NCBI RefSeq assembly: GCF_001586785.1
Contig: NZ_LUFH02000008.1
Span: 1 to 64,000 of the forward strand
Source: Sphaerospermopsis aphanizomenoides BCCUSP55
GTDB lineage: Bacteria > Cyanobacteriota > Cyanobacteriia > Cyanobacteriales > Nostocaceae
Reading direction: 5' to 3'
DNA length: 64,000 bases
Shown here: piece after piece, positions 44,825 to 54,788 of the stretch
How the letters are laid out: the number at the start of each line of letters is the position of its first letter
Position numbering within the stretch: the first letter of the stretch is position 1
The notes under the pieces: generated by a model
Databases searched by the model: none
Told to the model about the DNA's origin: nothing
What the model saw: only the letters and a program-made list of their open reading frames with translations
Position numbers and translations under genes: made by a program

Positions 44825-46345
44825 TTTTATAACAGGCTGAATGGTATATTTGGAAGCGAAATCAGCAGCTTCACCAGCACTTACCATAGCTCTGTATAAT
44901 AACGCACAAACTTCTGCTCTTGTGGCAGTCTTTTTACCATTCAGCAATTTGATATTAGGATAATTGACAATTACGCCATTTTGTGTAAGTGCGGCGATAA
45001 AATCTCGATGTTCGCTTCTAATACTGGAGGCATCACTATAAATAGATAAAATATCTTTTGTTGAACCAGTAAATTTATAATTCAATCCTTTTGCTAATGT
45101 GATTAAAACATCTAAACGGGTGAGTTTTTGTGAGGGATTGAAGTTTTTGCTGTTGAGGATGGTAAAAAAGCCCATTTCGTAAGTTTCGCGGATAGCATCA
45201 TAAGCCCAATAATCTTTAGGAACATCTCGAAATGCGATCGCATTTCTAATTTTACTTTTAATAAAGGTCTTTTGCAACAATGCCGCTAATTGGGCGCGTG
45301 TGACTGGGGCGTTAGGACGAAATGTACCGTCGGGATAACCATCAATTATTTCCATTGCGGCCAATTCAGCAATATAATCTTTAGCCCAGTAGTCTTTGGA
45401 AATATCAGAAAATGTAACTTGAATACCCTTCGCTACTCCTACAGAACGATATTTACTCAATAACTGATTCAGTGGAAATGTAGAGTCTTTGCTCAGTTGA
45501 GTCAATTCTACCAAACTACCAGGATTAGCGGTTAAAGCTTTTGCTAATTTAGCATCCGTGATGCTGATGGTTTTACCTGCTAAAGCAAAATCTCCCTCGC
45601 TGAAAGATGCAGGATAAACACTGGTTTTGGCCACGTTGGAAAAACCTGCGGCTTGGTACTGAGTAATGTTGATATTTTCTGAACTTTCGAGAAAGGTAAC
45701 TTTTTGATTTTTCAGTTCTGTAAAGTAGTCGTAGGCAATGGTAGCATCTCTGTCAACAATGCTATCTTCATTGTTATCAGTTCCATAAAAAACACGAACT
45801 ACTTGATATTCTGTTGGGTTGGCGGATAAAACTAAGTTTACTGCTGTATGTTCGGGCAAGCACGCAAATTCTGTGTAGCCAATCAAACGGTTTTTATTAT
45901 CATATAACCTGACCACGATGCGATCGCCCAATTTAAAACCATTAACAAACTTAGCTTTCTGTTTAATTTTATATTTGTAATCACCTAAAAATCTTTCTTG
46001 ATAATATTTATCACCATGCTTACCTTTGATAGAAATACGGGCAATTACTTCCGAAATTGTCCCTCCAGGTTGCCAAATATAGAGAGTAAATCCTGATTTT
46101 TCCCTTTTTACAGAAGTAGTAGTTGTAGTTACAGTTTCCCCTTCAATAGTTGTTGTACTATCTGTGTCTACTGCTTCAGAAGTAGGGTTTTGTGCTAAAA
46201 GCTGCTTATTCTCACCATGAGATGTTGATGCGACTGTAGCAAATAAATCTGATGCTGCCAAAGTAGAATCTGTTGGTGACAACGCTATGACAGAAACTAC
46301 AGCAATAACAACTTTCTTAAAATGTGTTAATCTACTTAAAATCAT
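44813..46345 (-). CDS. SLH-domain envelope protein
   Basis: 510 aa. The signal peptide is about 1-31 (VVIAVVSVIALSP...LAA). Residues about 32-290 are of unknown fold with SLH-independent segments (FTLYIWQPGGTISEVIARISIKG, YKIKQKAKFVNGFKLGDRIVVRLYDN). From about 305, two clear SLH domains (DISKDYWAKDYIAELAAMEIIDGYPDGTFRPNAPVTRAQLAALL; AFRDVPKDYWAYDAIRETYEMGF) and a third weaker one bind peptidoglycan-linked polymer. It is probably an outer-envelope protein. The last residues KGDR and the TGA stop come from a (GGTGACA) heptamer array that also supplies GTG codons for speD, so the two genes are linked by the repeat and may share a transcript. Confidence 0.85.
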   Translation of the reverse strand: MILSRLTHFKKVVIAVVSVIALSPTDSTLAASDLFATVASTSHGENKQLLAQNPTSEAVDTDSTTTIEGETVTTTTTSVKREKSGFTLYIWQPGGTISEVIARISIKGKHGDKYYQERFLGDYKYKIKQKAKFVNGFKLGDRIVVRLYDNKNRLIGYTEFACLPEHTAVNLVLSANPTEYQVVRVFYGTDNNEDSIVDRDATIAYDYFTELKNQKVTFLESSENINITQYQAAGFSNVAKTSVYPASFSEGDFALAGKTISITDAKLAKALTANPGSLVELTQLSKDSTFPLNQLLSKYRSVGVAKGIQVTFSDISKDYWAKDYIAELAAMEIIDGYPDGTFRPNAPVTRAQLAALLQKTFIKSKIRNAIAFRDVPKDYWAYDAIRETYEMGFFTILNSKNFNPSQKLTRLDVLITLAKGLNYKFTGSTKDILSIYSDASSIRSEHRDFIAALTQNGVIVNYPNIKLLNGKKTATRAEVCALLYRAMVSAGEAADFASKYTIQPVIKGDR

Positions 46346-46537
46346 GGTATTTATCTCACACCGTACTTATACACCTAGAATGTTAAGTATATAACAAGTT
46401 ACTTAAAATATTCCGGTTTTGATCTAGGTGAAACTTACAGGTGATAGTGTACGCCATATATAGCTTTTTCCCTAATGTTTTGTCTAGAATCCTAGGAGGA
46501 TTAATATAAAGAAATAATAATTTAGGAATCTTAACTA

Positions 46538-47440
46538 ATGACGATAACAACTCAGGACTTACAAACATTAGAAAAACAGCTTTGGACTTGGCGAGATTAC
46601 AAAATTCAATACACTGTCATGGGTAGCGGTCAGCCTTTGGTGCTAATTCATGGTTTTGGCGCTTCCATCGGTCACTGGCGCAAAAATATTCCCGTTTTAG
46701 CTAATGCTGGATATCGCGTCTTTGCTGTGGATTTGTTGGGTTTTGGTGGTTCTGATAAAGCAGCCATAGATTATAACATGGAAGTGTGGGCAGAACTATT
46801 GCAAGATTTTTATTATGCACATATTCACACACCAGCTATATTTATTGGTAATTCCATTGGCGCACTTTTGAGTTTAATGATTTTAGCCCAATACCCAGAA
46901 ATCGCCTGTGGTGGTGTGTTAATTAACTCTGCGGGTGGCTTGAGTCATCGTCCCCATGAATTAAACCCAGTTTTGCGGATTTTCATGGCCACTTTTCACA
47001 AGTTGGTAGCTAACCCCATCACAGGTAAATTCATTTTTAACCGCATTCGCCAAAAATCGCAAATTCGCCGCACATTGTATCAAGTATACTGCGATCGCAA
47101 TGCTGTCACAGATGAATTAGTTGATATACTTTATACGCCATCCTGTGATCCCGGAGCGCAACAAGTTTTTGCTTCCATCCTCACTGCACCTCCTGGTCCT
47201 ACTCTAGAGGAATTATTGCCAAAAGTAGAATATCCTCTATTAGTAATTTGGGGTGCTAATGATCCTTGGACACCAATTACAGGGGCGAAAATTTACGAAG
47301 AAGCACGTGAAAATGGCAAAGATATCAAAATCCTATCTATCCCCGATGCCGGTCATTGTCCCCATGACGAAGTTCCAGATATCGTCAATGCTCAAATTCT
47401 TCATTGGTTAGCACACAAAGCTGTGGAATTGGTAGGTTGA
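46538..47440 (+). CDS. Alpha/beta-hydrolase fold protein
   Basis: 300 aa. Nucleophile elbow G104-N-S106-I-G (IFIGNSIGALLSLM), oxyanion-hole region LIHGFGASIGHWRKN, acid in VIWGANDPWTP and His in DAGHCPHDEVP form a complete triad. Cyanobacterial proteins of this group are similar to pheophytinase and to esterases acting on chlorophyll derivatives or haloalkanes; the substrate is not evident. It is a single gene preceded by an AT-rich region, with no signal peptide. The neighbouring genes do not help. The family is sure, the substrate unknown. Confidence 0.9.
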   Translation: MTITTQDLQTLEKQLWTWRDYKIQYTVMGSGQPLVLIHGFGASIGHWRKNIPVLANAGYRVFAVDLLGFGGSDKAAIDYNMEVWAELLQDFYYAHIHTPAIFIGNSIGALLSLMILAQYPEIACGGVLINSAGGLSHRPHELNPVLRIFMATFHKLVANPITGKFIFNRIRQKSQIRRTLYQVYCDRNAVTDELVDILYTPSCDPGAQQVFASILTAPPGPTLEELLPKVEYPLLVIWGANDPWTPITGAKIYEEARENGKDIKILSIPDAGHCPHDEVPDIVNAQILHWLAHKAVELVG

Positions 47441-47470
47441 AACGCAAAAACTATCTGGAATTGATCATTG

Positions 47471-47491
47471 GTAATAGGTAATAGGTAATAG
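47471..47491. repeat. Heptamer array
   Basis: Three copies of GTAATAG between the hydrolase gene and the kinase gene, followed by an inverted partial copy (ATTACCCATTACC). Confidence 0.8.
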
Positions 47492-47585
47492 GAGAAAAAC
47501 ATTACCCATTACCTAATTCTTATATGCAGGGGAAATGATATTTTTTCTTAACTAAAGATTGACAGAAATAAACTTGTGTGTATAT

Positions 47586-48605
47586 ATGATGGAGTTTGAC
47601 ATCAATCATGGATATGACAAGACAGTTCTTAAGAAGAATTATCCAGATTTTACCGCTGTTGGCTATCAAGTAATTCAAGAATTAGGACATAATCGAGAAG
47701 GAGGACGCATTACTTACTTAGCACATCATCTTCACTCTCACCAAAAAGTAGTAATTAAAGAATTCTCGTTTGCAAATATGACTACTGATTGGTCTGGTGT
47801 GAAAGCTTATGAACGAGAAATTCAACTTTTGCAGCAATTGAATCATCCCCGCATCCCTCGTTATCTAGATTCTTTTGAAAAACCAGGTTTTTTCTATTTA
47901 ATCCAGGAATATAAAAAAGCACCATCATTAGCTGCCAGACGCTGCTTTCATCCTGAAGAAATCAAACAAATTGCTTTGTCAATTTTAGATATTTTAGTTT
48001 ATCTACAACAACAAAACCCTCCTATAATTCATCGAGATATTAAACCAGCAAATATTTTAGTTGATGAAAAATTAAATGTTTATCTTGTTGATTTTGGTTT
48101 AGCAAAAATACAAGATACAGAAGTTGATTTGAGTACCTTTGTCACAGGCACTCCTGGTTTTATTCCCCCCGAAGAACAAATTGGTCTGGGATTAACAAAA
48201 GCTTCAGATTTATATAGTTTAGGCACAACTTTAATTTGCTTATTAACTAATACCCATGCCGCTGATATTTGTACATTAATTGATGCTAACTATCGCTTCA
48301 ATTTTCAACAATTACTACCTTATATCAGTCCGGCTTTTCGCTCATGGTTAAAGAAAATGGTAGAATCTAATCACAAGCGTCGTTATGCCAACGCGGCGGA
48401 CGCTTTACAGGAACTTAAGCCGATGCGAGTGCTGAATTCTGGGAACAAAATAGATAATTTACTTGCATTCATACAACAGAGAAAAAGTATAGCTATGCTG
48501 GGTTTAGCCACATTAGGAATATTAGTTACTGTAGGAACGAATTTTATGATTTCTCAACCTGGTGATGCGATTAATTCTAATGCTCAAGTAAAACCGGATT
48601 TGTAA
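47586..48605 (+). CDS. Serine/threonine protein kinase (Hanks type) with C-terminal membrane helix
   Basis: About 339 aa; the ATG-ATG at 47586/47589 is preferred over a TTG nine codons earlier. The kinase domain has VVIKEF (ATP-binding Lys), the catalytic IIHRDIKPANILVD and DFGLAK (Mg-binding Asp), GTPGFIPPEEQ as the activation-segment APE-like motif, and LYSLGTTLICLLT. The glycine-rich loop is degenerate (QELGHNREGGRI). A hydrophobic helix at about 307-325 anchors it, leaving a short tail. Its targets are unknown; no phosphatase or sensor domain is next to it. Confidence 0.93.
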   Translation: MMEFDINHGYDKTVLKKNYPDFTAVGYQVIQELGHNREGGRITYLAHHLHSHQKVVIKEFSFANMTTDWSGVKAYEREIQLLQQLNHPRIPRYLDSFEKPGFFYLIQEYKKAPSLAARRCFHPEEIKQIALSILDILVYLQQQNPPIIHRDIKPANILVDEKLNVYLVDFGLAKIQDTEVDLSTFVTGTPGFIPPEEQIGLGLTKASDLYSLGTTLICLLTNTHAADICTLIDANYRFNFQQLLPYISPAFRSWLKKMVESNHKRRYANAADALQELKPMRVLNSGNKIDNLLAFIQQRKSIAMLGLATLGILVTVGTNFMISQPGDAINSNAQVKPDL

Positions 48606-48673
48606 ACATTCAGCTAATGCTGATTCTAAAAGAAGAGGGATAAGCTGTTGTGCATTTTAAATGTAAAACAGCA

Positions 48674-48703
48674 AGTCAAAAGTCAAAAGTCAAAAGTCAA
48701 AAG
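48674..48703. repeat. Heptamer array
   Basis: Four copies of AGTCAAA, the complement of the TTTTGAC type seen at 18661-18695, lie downstream of the kinase gene. Confidence 0.85.
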
Positions 48704-48792
48704 TGAAGAAAGTTTCAGGGTACTTTTCCTCAATATCGCAATATACAATCTAGCTGCACAGCAGCTTATTCCAGTTTACATAAACAACCTTG

Positions 48793-49146
48793 CTAAAAAT
48801 TAATTGTAGTCGTAATTGAGTCTGTATAATTTCCTACTTTTACATTTTGGCGAGCAGGAATAATGCCATAAATTGTTACAGTTCCAGTAAGATTAGAACT
48901 TGTGTAGTGTTGATTACTTGTACCGTCTCCCCAAATATTTTGTCCTGCTGCATCTAGGTAAAGATTGTAATTAAGTGAATCATTAATACTACGTAATTGG
49001 CGGGGATTATAAGAAGCAGCATTACCTTGACTTAGGTCAATGGTAATTGAAGTGGGAGGGGGACTTGCTGACGAGCAATCATAATTTATGCTACCTGTAG
49101 AAGTTGTAGATATATTATTAAAAACATCATAAGCACCAAAGTCCAA
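48793..49146 (-). pseudogene. Spore-coat-U/CsuA-like pilin domain, N-terminally truncated
   Basis: About 118 codons match the spore coat protein U (SCPU, PF05229) domain of archaic chaperone-usher subunits: start of the core FGAYDVFN, the YNLYLDAAGQNIWGDGT strand block, and the C-terminal YTDSITTTINF donor-strand-like end, aligning with the complete pilin at 50810-51331. The signal peptide and first strand are missing; the frame begins inside the fused end of the usher fragment and has only a TTG. It is a remnant created by the deletion described under the usher entry. Confidence 0.85.
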
Positions 49147-49819
49147 ATTCCCTAGATATACTCACACCTCCAAAAAACAGTGAACCTCCCAAATTACCTG
49201 TATTAGCAAAGGAATCTCCAAATACCCAGCGCTGCAAATTTTTAGGATTATCTAAGGTAAAATTCGTTAAGCCCCGCACAACATCACCGTCTGTCTTCCG
49301 TGAACAACTGCTATAGAGCAGGTTGCCATTCACACTTAAGCCAGATTCACCAAAAAATGTATAATTATTTAACTTTTCCCCATCTAGAGGGATATTAAAA
49401 GCATAATTTAAAAAAGCACTAGTGTCTTTACTAGAAACAATATTGCTGGGTGGCTTATTTCCTAAGTGTAAAGAAGTAGTACCTAGTAAATCAGGTTGCG
49501 CTGTTATTTGCAGGGTTAAAGCTTTTTCGTCAAAATTATAGCTCAGCCCAGAAGTTAGGGAAGCCAGAGAGACATAAATTTCATTCTTAATAGTTTCCTG
49601 AACACCGGAGAAGCCTTTCAAACCTACTTTTTCTAGATCCAAACGGCGAATCAGAATGTCTTTTTCCCGAAGGATCACAAAAACTTCTCCTTGGGCAATC
49701 TGGTTAACAGTTAGTTCTAATATTGCCTTTTGGTCTTGTACTGCCATTGCAGGGGTAAATACAAGAATAAAACTTAAAAAAAATACACAGATAAAATTTA
49801 ATAAATATTGAACCTCCAT
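49127..49819 (-). pseudogene. Fimbrial usher, N-terminal fragment (archaic chaperone-usher)
   Basis: 230 codons. A signal peptide (about 1-26) precedes the usher N-terminal domain: AILELTVNQIAQGEVFVILREKDILIRRLDLEKVGLKGF, then the start of the barrel (INGNLLYSSC, GDSFANTGNLGG, GVSISREFG). A family member has about 750-850 aa, so plug, barrel and C-terminal domains are missing. After ISREFG the sequence runs at once into the pilin core of the next gene in another frame, so a deletion of about 2 kb or more joined the two genes. A functional pore cannot be made. ATG at 49819. Confidence 0.85.
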
Positions 49820-49858
49820 GAGATTTAACTCACTTTATAAACTTAGATAATTGGTTGT

Positions 49859-50635
49859 TTATTTTGATGCAGTGCAAGCATTTTTAGGCATTTCACTTCT
49901 TTCTGTCAAAACTTTATTATTTGTTTTAACTTCCAGCACTAAAGTTTGAGTTTTGTTACATTCTTGGGTAGGAATTTTCAGAGCATAGGGTTGAGATATA
50001 CCAGCAAGTATATACCAACCATTGCGCTGTTGATCAAATACACTCTTACCAGATCCATCCAAACCTTTAACCCGAATTTTTTGAGCAACAAAGTGAGTAT
50101 TACCAGTATTTTTCAGGTGGAAATATAGATGACTATTGCTAATATTGATATTTTCAATCTTTCCATCTATAACCTGTTGACTAGGTTGCAGAAAAATCGG
50201 AATTCCCAATTTGGTCAAAACACGAATTTCATTTTTTTTATTCGGTGTTTTTGGTGGTGGTAGTTCTTCAACGAAAATACGGTAAGTTTTTTCCACTGCA
50301 CCTACAGGAACTAAAGTTCCCACACGCACGCTGCGTTGTTCCCCAGGATTTAAGGGAAATAAACCAGGAAAGGCAACTATATCTTCTGTTGCAGCGAGTT
50401 GCATTTCACCTTTAGCATCTTGACTCCAAGCATAGGTTTTTAGCTGAAAGCGTAAAGGTTCATTACTATCATTATGTACAGTGAGAACTTGATTAGAAAC
50501 TTTACTAGATAAAGAAACTTGCACAGGACTTACTTGAAAGTTACTCCCCCAAGCTTTTTGTACTTGATTTAGCCCTAGACCAGTTAGTAAACTCAAAAAT
50601 ACGAACCTGGTTATTTTTTGGTGGAAATCAAACAT
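49859..50635 (-). CDS. Periplasmic fimbrial chaperone (PapD-like, archaic type)
   Basis: 258 aa. After a signal peptide (about 1-29) come two immunoglobulin-like domains: FQVSPVQVSLSSKVSNQVLTVHNDSNEPLRFQLKTYAW in the first, with FPLNPGEQRSVRVG and TYRIFVEELPPP as the conserved strands, and KLGIPIFLQP leading into the second. The chaperone folds pilin subunits by donor-strand complementation and hands them to the usher. It lies 40 bases upstream of the truncated usher gene and after the pilin gene, in the normal operon order. It is intact but probably useless without a usher. Confidence 0.9.
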   Translation of the reverse strand: MFDFHQKITRFVFLSLLTGLGLNQVQKAWGSNFQVSPVQVSLSSKVSNQVLTVHNDSNEPLRFQLKTYAWSQDAKGEMQLAATEDIVAFPGLFPLNPGEQRSVRVGTLVPVGAVEKTYRIFVEELPPPKTPNKKNEIRVLTKLGIPIFLQPSQQVIDGKIENINISNSHLYFHLKNTGNTHFVAQKIRVKGLDGSGKSVFDQQRNGWYILAGISQPYALKIPTQECNKTQTLVLEVKTNNKVLTERSEMPKNACTASK

Positions 50636-50809
50636 AATTTTATTTTGGCAGAATGCGAATTTTGCTCCCTTAGTTGATTAATTGAAGATGCGGGCGGAAT
50701 TACCCGCCCAACAAAAACAATTGATTATCATAAGTAAAGATTGATAGTGCTGAACTTAGGAACTATTAACTGCATCTATCATCCTATATAGCACTGTAAA
50801 CATATATGA

Positions 50810-51331
50810 CTAGAAACTAACTGTAGCTGTTACGGTGTCAGTATAACTACCTGCGGAAACGTTTTGACCGCTGGTAACTCTACCATAAATAGTATTAGTT
50901 TGGGCTGTACCATTACCCGTTTGTGAAAGACCTGATCCTGCCGTATTTCCCCAAACCGTTGCGTGACCTGCATCTTTGTACAGTGAGTATGATAAATAGT
51001 TAGTTCCAGCATCTTTCAAGCGACGTAAAGGAGCAGCATCAGTAGAACCAGTATCGGCATTGCTACCTTGACCTAACATAATCACAGCACTAGCACCATT
51101 TGTACAAGTTATTGTTACAGCTCCAGTTCCATCTAAAGGACTAGAAGCATTACCACTTAATGGATCATAAGCTCCAAAAGATAGAGCTGAAGTAGAGATG
51201 GTGCAATTGGCGGTGACAGAAGCGGAAGCAGAAAGGTTAGCAGTTGATGTACCAGCCATTGCGGGAGCAGTTGCAGCAACGATAGAACCAGCAACGAGTA
51301 ATGCAGAGGCTAAGGAAAAACGACGTAACAT
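50810..51331 (-). CDS. Spore-coat-U domain pilin (CsuA/B-like major subunit)
   Basis: 173 aa. A signal peptide (MLRRFSLASALLVAGSIVAATAPAMAG) precedes the SCPU domain: TANCTISTSALSFGAYDP with the first conserved Cys, ITCTNGAS with the second, and the C-terminal GSYTDTVTATVSF. Csu-type pili use such subunits in archaic (sigma-clade) chaperone-usher systems for surface attachment. It is the first gene of the operon pilin-chaperone-usher. The promoter should lie upstream of 51331. It is intact. The second SCPU copy at 48793 is broken. Confidence 0.92.
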   Translation of the reverse strand: MLRRFSLASALLVAGSIVAATAPAMAGTSTANLSASASVTANCTISTSALSFGAYDPLSGNASSPLDGTGAVTITCTNGASAVIMLGQGSNADTGSTDAAPLRRLKDAGTNYLSYSLYKDAGHATVWGNTAGSGLSQTGNGTAQTNTIYGRVTSGQNVSAGSYTDTVTATVSF

Positions 51332-51845
51332 AGTAAATTTATCCCAACAACTAAGATTTTAGGCTTGATTACAGTGATGAGGCTGCAAAAATAACTTTAA
51401 CTTTTGATTGGTGTAAAATTAGCCTTACTCAATCCTAACTTTTCCTAACTTGACATTAGGGAATGCAAAACCCAGATGCTCTATATTGGAAGGTTTTTAG
51501 ATTAGAGAGTAATTTATTGACCGCAATTTTAAAGCCAGAGTTTTTACGTATCCTTTTCACTATCTCAAACAGTACAATTTTGTTTAATGTCTGCAAATCG
51601 TGAAAAAACTGAATATTTTCACATCCATCTTCTGTTAATATACGTAGATAAATATATAGTAAATATCAGCATATTCATGCAATTTTCGTTTCAAACTATC
51701 CTACTCAACGCAAAGATGAAAGATGTAATACAGGAATCCTATATCATTTGTTAGCAGATGATCTGGCCTGTCTCATAGCATATCTTGAATAAAAATAGTA
51801 TTATTAAGAACTGTTTCACAGTGCAACTTTCCCCAGCCTGTCAAT
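51332..51845. other. Divergent intergenic region between pilin and uvrA
   Basis: No gene is seen. It should hold the promoter of the pilin operon and that of uvrA. It is AT-rich; I see no LexA box or array that I would defend. Confidence 0.5.
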
Positions 51846-54788
51846 ATGTCAGAACACCTAGCAACATCTTTAAGCGATCGCCTCCCCTATCCCCAAAATA
51901 GCCAAAATACTATTCGCATTCGGGGCGCTAGGCAGCATAATCTGAAAAATATTGATTTGGAATTACCCCGTGACCAGTTAATTGTGTTTACTGGTGTGTC
52001 TGGTTCGGGTAAGTCTTCTTTGGCGTTTGATACCATCTTTGCAGAAGGTCAACGGCGTTATGTAGAATCTCTGAGTGCTTATGCACGGCAATTTCTGGGA
52101 CAATTGGATAAACCAGATGTGGAAGCGATAGAAGGTTTAAGTCCCGCGATTTCCATTGACCAAAAATCAACTTCCCATAATCCCCGTTCGACGGTGGGAA
52201 CAGTCACGGAAATTTATGATTATCTACGGTTGCTCTATGGTCGCGCTGGTGAACCCCATTGTCCGAAATGCGATCGCTCTATTGCACCCCAAACCATTGA
52301 TGAGATGTGCGATCGCATCTTCGCACTTCCCGACCGTACCCGTTTCCAAATTCTGGCACCTGTCGTCCGGGGGAAAAAGGGAACTCACCGCAAACTCATA
52401 TCTAGTTTAGCTGCTCAAGGATTTGCTCGCGTGAGGGTAAATGGAGAGGTTTTAGAACTCTCAGATTCTATCGAGTTAGATAAAAATATTACACATAATA
52501 TAGAACTAGTTATTGACAGGTTAGTTAAAAAAGACGGAATTCAAGAACGTTTAGTCGATTCTCTTACTACTTGTCTTAAGCAATCCCACGGTATTAGCAT
52601 AATTGAGGTATTAAATGATACCTCTAATAAGGTAACGCAGGAGCGACAACATAGTAAGTATATAGAAAATGGGGGAGAAAGTCAAGGTATTTCCGAACAG
52701 GAATTACCGATAGAAATGGTATTTTCAGAAAACTTTGCTTGTCCAGAACATGGGGCAGTAATGGAAGAATTATCACCACGATTATTTTCTTTTAATTCTC
52801 CCTATGGTGCTTGTCCCCATTGTCATGGGATTGGCACTTTAAGAAGATTTGCTCCCGAATTGGTGATACCTAACCCCGATTCACCTATGTATGCAGCGAT
52901 CGCCCCTTGGTCAGAAAAGGAAAATTCCTATTATTTAGAGTTGCTATATAGTTTAGGACAAACTTATGGGTTTGAATTACAAACTCAGTGGAGTAAGTTA
53001 ACACCAGAACAGCAACAAATAGTTTTGCATGGAGAAGAGAAACGAACCGCAGAGGCACAGAGGACGCAGAGTTTTAAAGGCGTGATTCCGATTTTGCAAA
53101 GACAATATGAAGGGGGAACGGAGTTAGTTAAACAGAAATTAGAAGAATATTTAATAGACCAACCTTGTGAAGTTTGTGGAGGCAAAAGATTAAAACCAGA
53201 AGCCTTAGCCGTGAAGTTGGGACAATATGGAATATTAGATTTAACCAGCGTTTCCATTCGGGAATGTCGGGAAAGAATCGAAAATTTAAAATTGACACCC
53301 CGACAAATGCAAATAGCTGACTTAGTTTTAAGGGAAGTTAAAGCCAGATTACAATTTTTATTAGATGTCGGCTTAGATTATCTCACCTTAGATCGTCCAG
53401 CCATGACATTATCCGGTGGAGAAGCTCAACGAATTAGATTAGCCACACAAATCGGTTCTGGGTTAACAGGAGTTCTCTACGTTTTAGACGAACCAAGTAT
53501 TGGTTTGCATCAAAGAGATAACGGACGTTTGTTAAAAACCCTAACCAAATTACGCGATTTAGGAAATACATTAATAGTCGTAGAACACGACGAAGAAACC
53601 ATTCGTGCAGCCAATCATATAGTTGATATTGGACCCGGTGCAGGAATTCATGGGGGAAATATCATTGCTCAGGGAAATTTAGAGGATTTATTAAACGCCG
53701 AAGCTTCATTAACTGGTGCTTACTTATCAGGAAGACGAGTTATTCACACACCAGGAAAAAGAAGAGAAGGAAACGGTAGAACTTTAACAATTAAAAACGC
53801 CCATCGTAACAACCTGAGAAATATAGATGTAGAAATTCCCTTGGGTAAACTTGTTGCTGTTACCGGCGTTTCTGGTTCAGGAAAATCTACCTTAATCAAT
53901 GAACTACTTTATCCAGCTTTACAACATCATCTATTAAAAAGAGTTCCTTTCCCCAAAGATATTGATGAAATCAAAGGTTTAAACTGCGTTGACAAAGCCA
54001 TTGTCATCGACCAATCACCCATAGGCAGAACACCCCGTTCTAACCCCGCAACTTACACCGGAGTTTTCGACATTATTCGAGATGTATTTTCCCAAACCAT
54101 CGAAGCCAAAACCAGAGGATATAAACCAGGACAATTTTCTTTTAACGTCAAAGGTGGTAGATGTGAAGCTTGTAGTGGACAAGGTGTAAACGTCATAGAA
54201 ATGAACTTTTTACCTGACGTTTACGTGCAGTGCGAAGTTTGTAAAGGTGCAAGATATAACCGGGAAACATTACAAGTTAAATATAAAGATAAATCAATTT
54301 CCGATGTTCTCAACATGACCGTTGAAGAAGCATTAGCATTTTGTGAAAACATTCCCAAAGCTGTCACCAGATTACAAACCTTAGTTGATGTTGGTTTAGG
54401 TTACGTGCAGTTAGGACAACCAGCCACAACCTTATCCGGTGGTGAAGCGCAACGGGTGAAATTAGCCACAGAATTATCTCGACGTGCAACAGGGAAGACA
54501 CTTTATTTAATTGATGAACCAACAACAGGTTTGTCCTTTTACGATGTGCATAAATTATTGGATGTTTTACAAAGATTGGTAGATAAAGGAAATTCGATTT
54601 TAGTGATTGAACATAATTTAGATGTCATTCGTTGTTCTGATTGGGTAATAGATTTGGGACCAGAAGGAGGAGATAAAGGAGGAGAAATTATTGTTGCCGG
54701 AACACCAGAAGAAGTTGCCAAAAATCAGCGTTCTTATACTGGGGAATATTTGAGGCAGGTGTTGAAGCAATATCCGGCAGTTGTCTGA
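51846..54788 (+). CDS. uvrA: Excinuclease ABC subunit A (nucleotide excision repair)
   Basis: 980 aa. UvrA is an ABC-type dimer that finds bulky DNA damage and loads UvrB. Both ATPase heads are complete: [12 protein letters not shown] near the start and [11 protein letters not shown] in the second half, each with LSGGEAQR and a following Walker B ([20 protein letters not shown]). Zinc modules CPKC, CPHCHG and CEVCGG belong to head one, and [14 protein letters not shown] to head two. Residues about 398-408 ([11 protein letters not shown]) are foreign: they are encoded by a 33-base intergenic repeat inserted in frame. The remainder matches the family. It stands alone, with no uvrB or uvrC near. 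Confidence 0.97.
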   Translation: MSEHLATSLSDRLPYPQNSQNTIRIRGARQHNLKNIDLELPRDQLIVFTGVSGSGKSSLAFDTIFAEGQRRYVESLSAYARQFLGQLDKPDVEAIEGLSPAISIDQKSTSHNPRSTVGTVTEIYDYLRLLYGRAGEPHCPKCDRSIAPQTIDEMCDRIFALPDRTRFQILAPVVRGKKGTHRKLISSLAAQGFARVRVNGEVLELSDSIELDKNITHNIELVIDRLVKKDGIQERLVDSLTTCLKQSHGISIIEVLNDTSNKVTQERQHSKYIENGGESQGISEQELPIEMVFSENFACPEHGAVMEELSPRLFSFNSPYGACPHCHGIGTLRRFAPELVIPNPDSPMYAAIAPWSEKENSYYLELLYSLGQTYGFELQTQWSKLTPEQQQIVLHGEEKRTAEAQRTQSFKGVIPILQRQYEGGTELVKQKLEEYLIDQPCEVCGGKRLKPEALAVKLGQYGILDLTSVSIRECRERIENLKLTPRQMQIADLVLREVKARLQFLLDVGLDYLTLDRPAMTLSGGEAQRIRLATQIGSGLTGVLYVLDEPSIGLHQRDNGRLLKTLTKLRDLGNTLIVVEHDEETIRAANHIVDIGPGAGIHGGNIIAQGNLEDLLNAEASLTGAYLSGRRVIHTPGKRREGNGRTLTIKNAHRNNLRNIDVEIPLGKLVAVTGVSGSGKSTLINELLYPALQHHLLKRVPFPKDIDEIKGLNCVDKAIVIDQSPIGRTPRSNPATYTGVFDIIRDVFSQTIEAKTRGYKPGQFSFNVKGGRCEACSGQGVNVIEMNFLPDVYVQCEVCKGARYNRETLQVKYKDKSISDVLNMTVEEALAFCENIPKAVTRLQTLVDVGLGYVQLGQPATTLSGGEAQRVKLATELSRRATGKTLYLIDEPTTGLSFYDVHKLLDVLQRLVDKGNSILVIEHNLDVIRCSDWVIDLGPEGGDKGGEIIVAGTPEEVAKNQRSYTGEYLRQVLKQYPAVV
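53039..53071 (+). repeat. Dispersed repeat inside uvrA
   Basis: 33 bases, near-identical (one mismatch) to the reverse complement of 54812-54844, which lies just after uvrA. The same family gives CACGCAGAGGCGCAGAGAGAG at about 38896-38916. Within uvrA it is translated. Confidence 0.88.
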
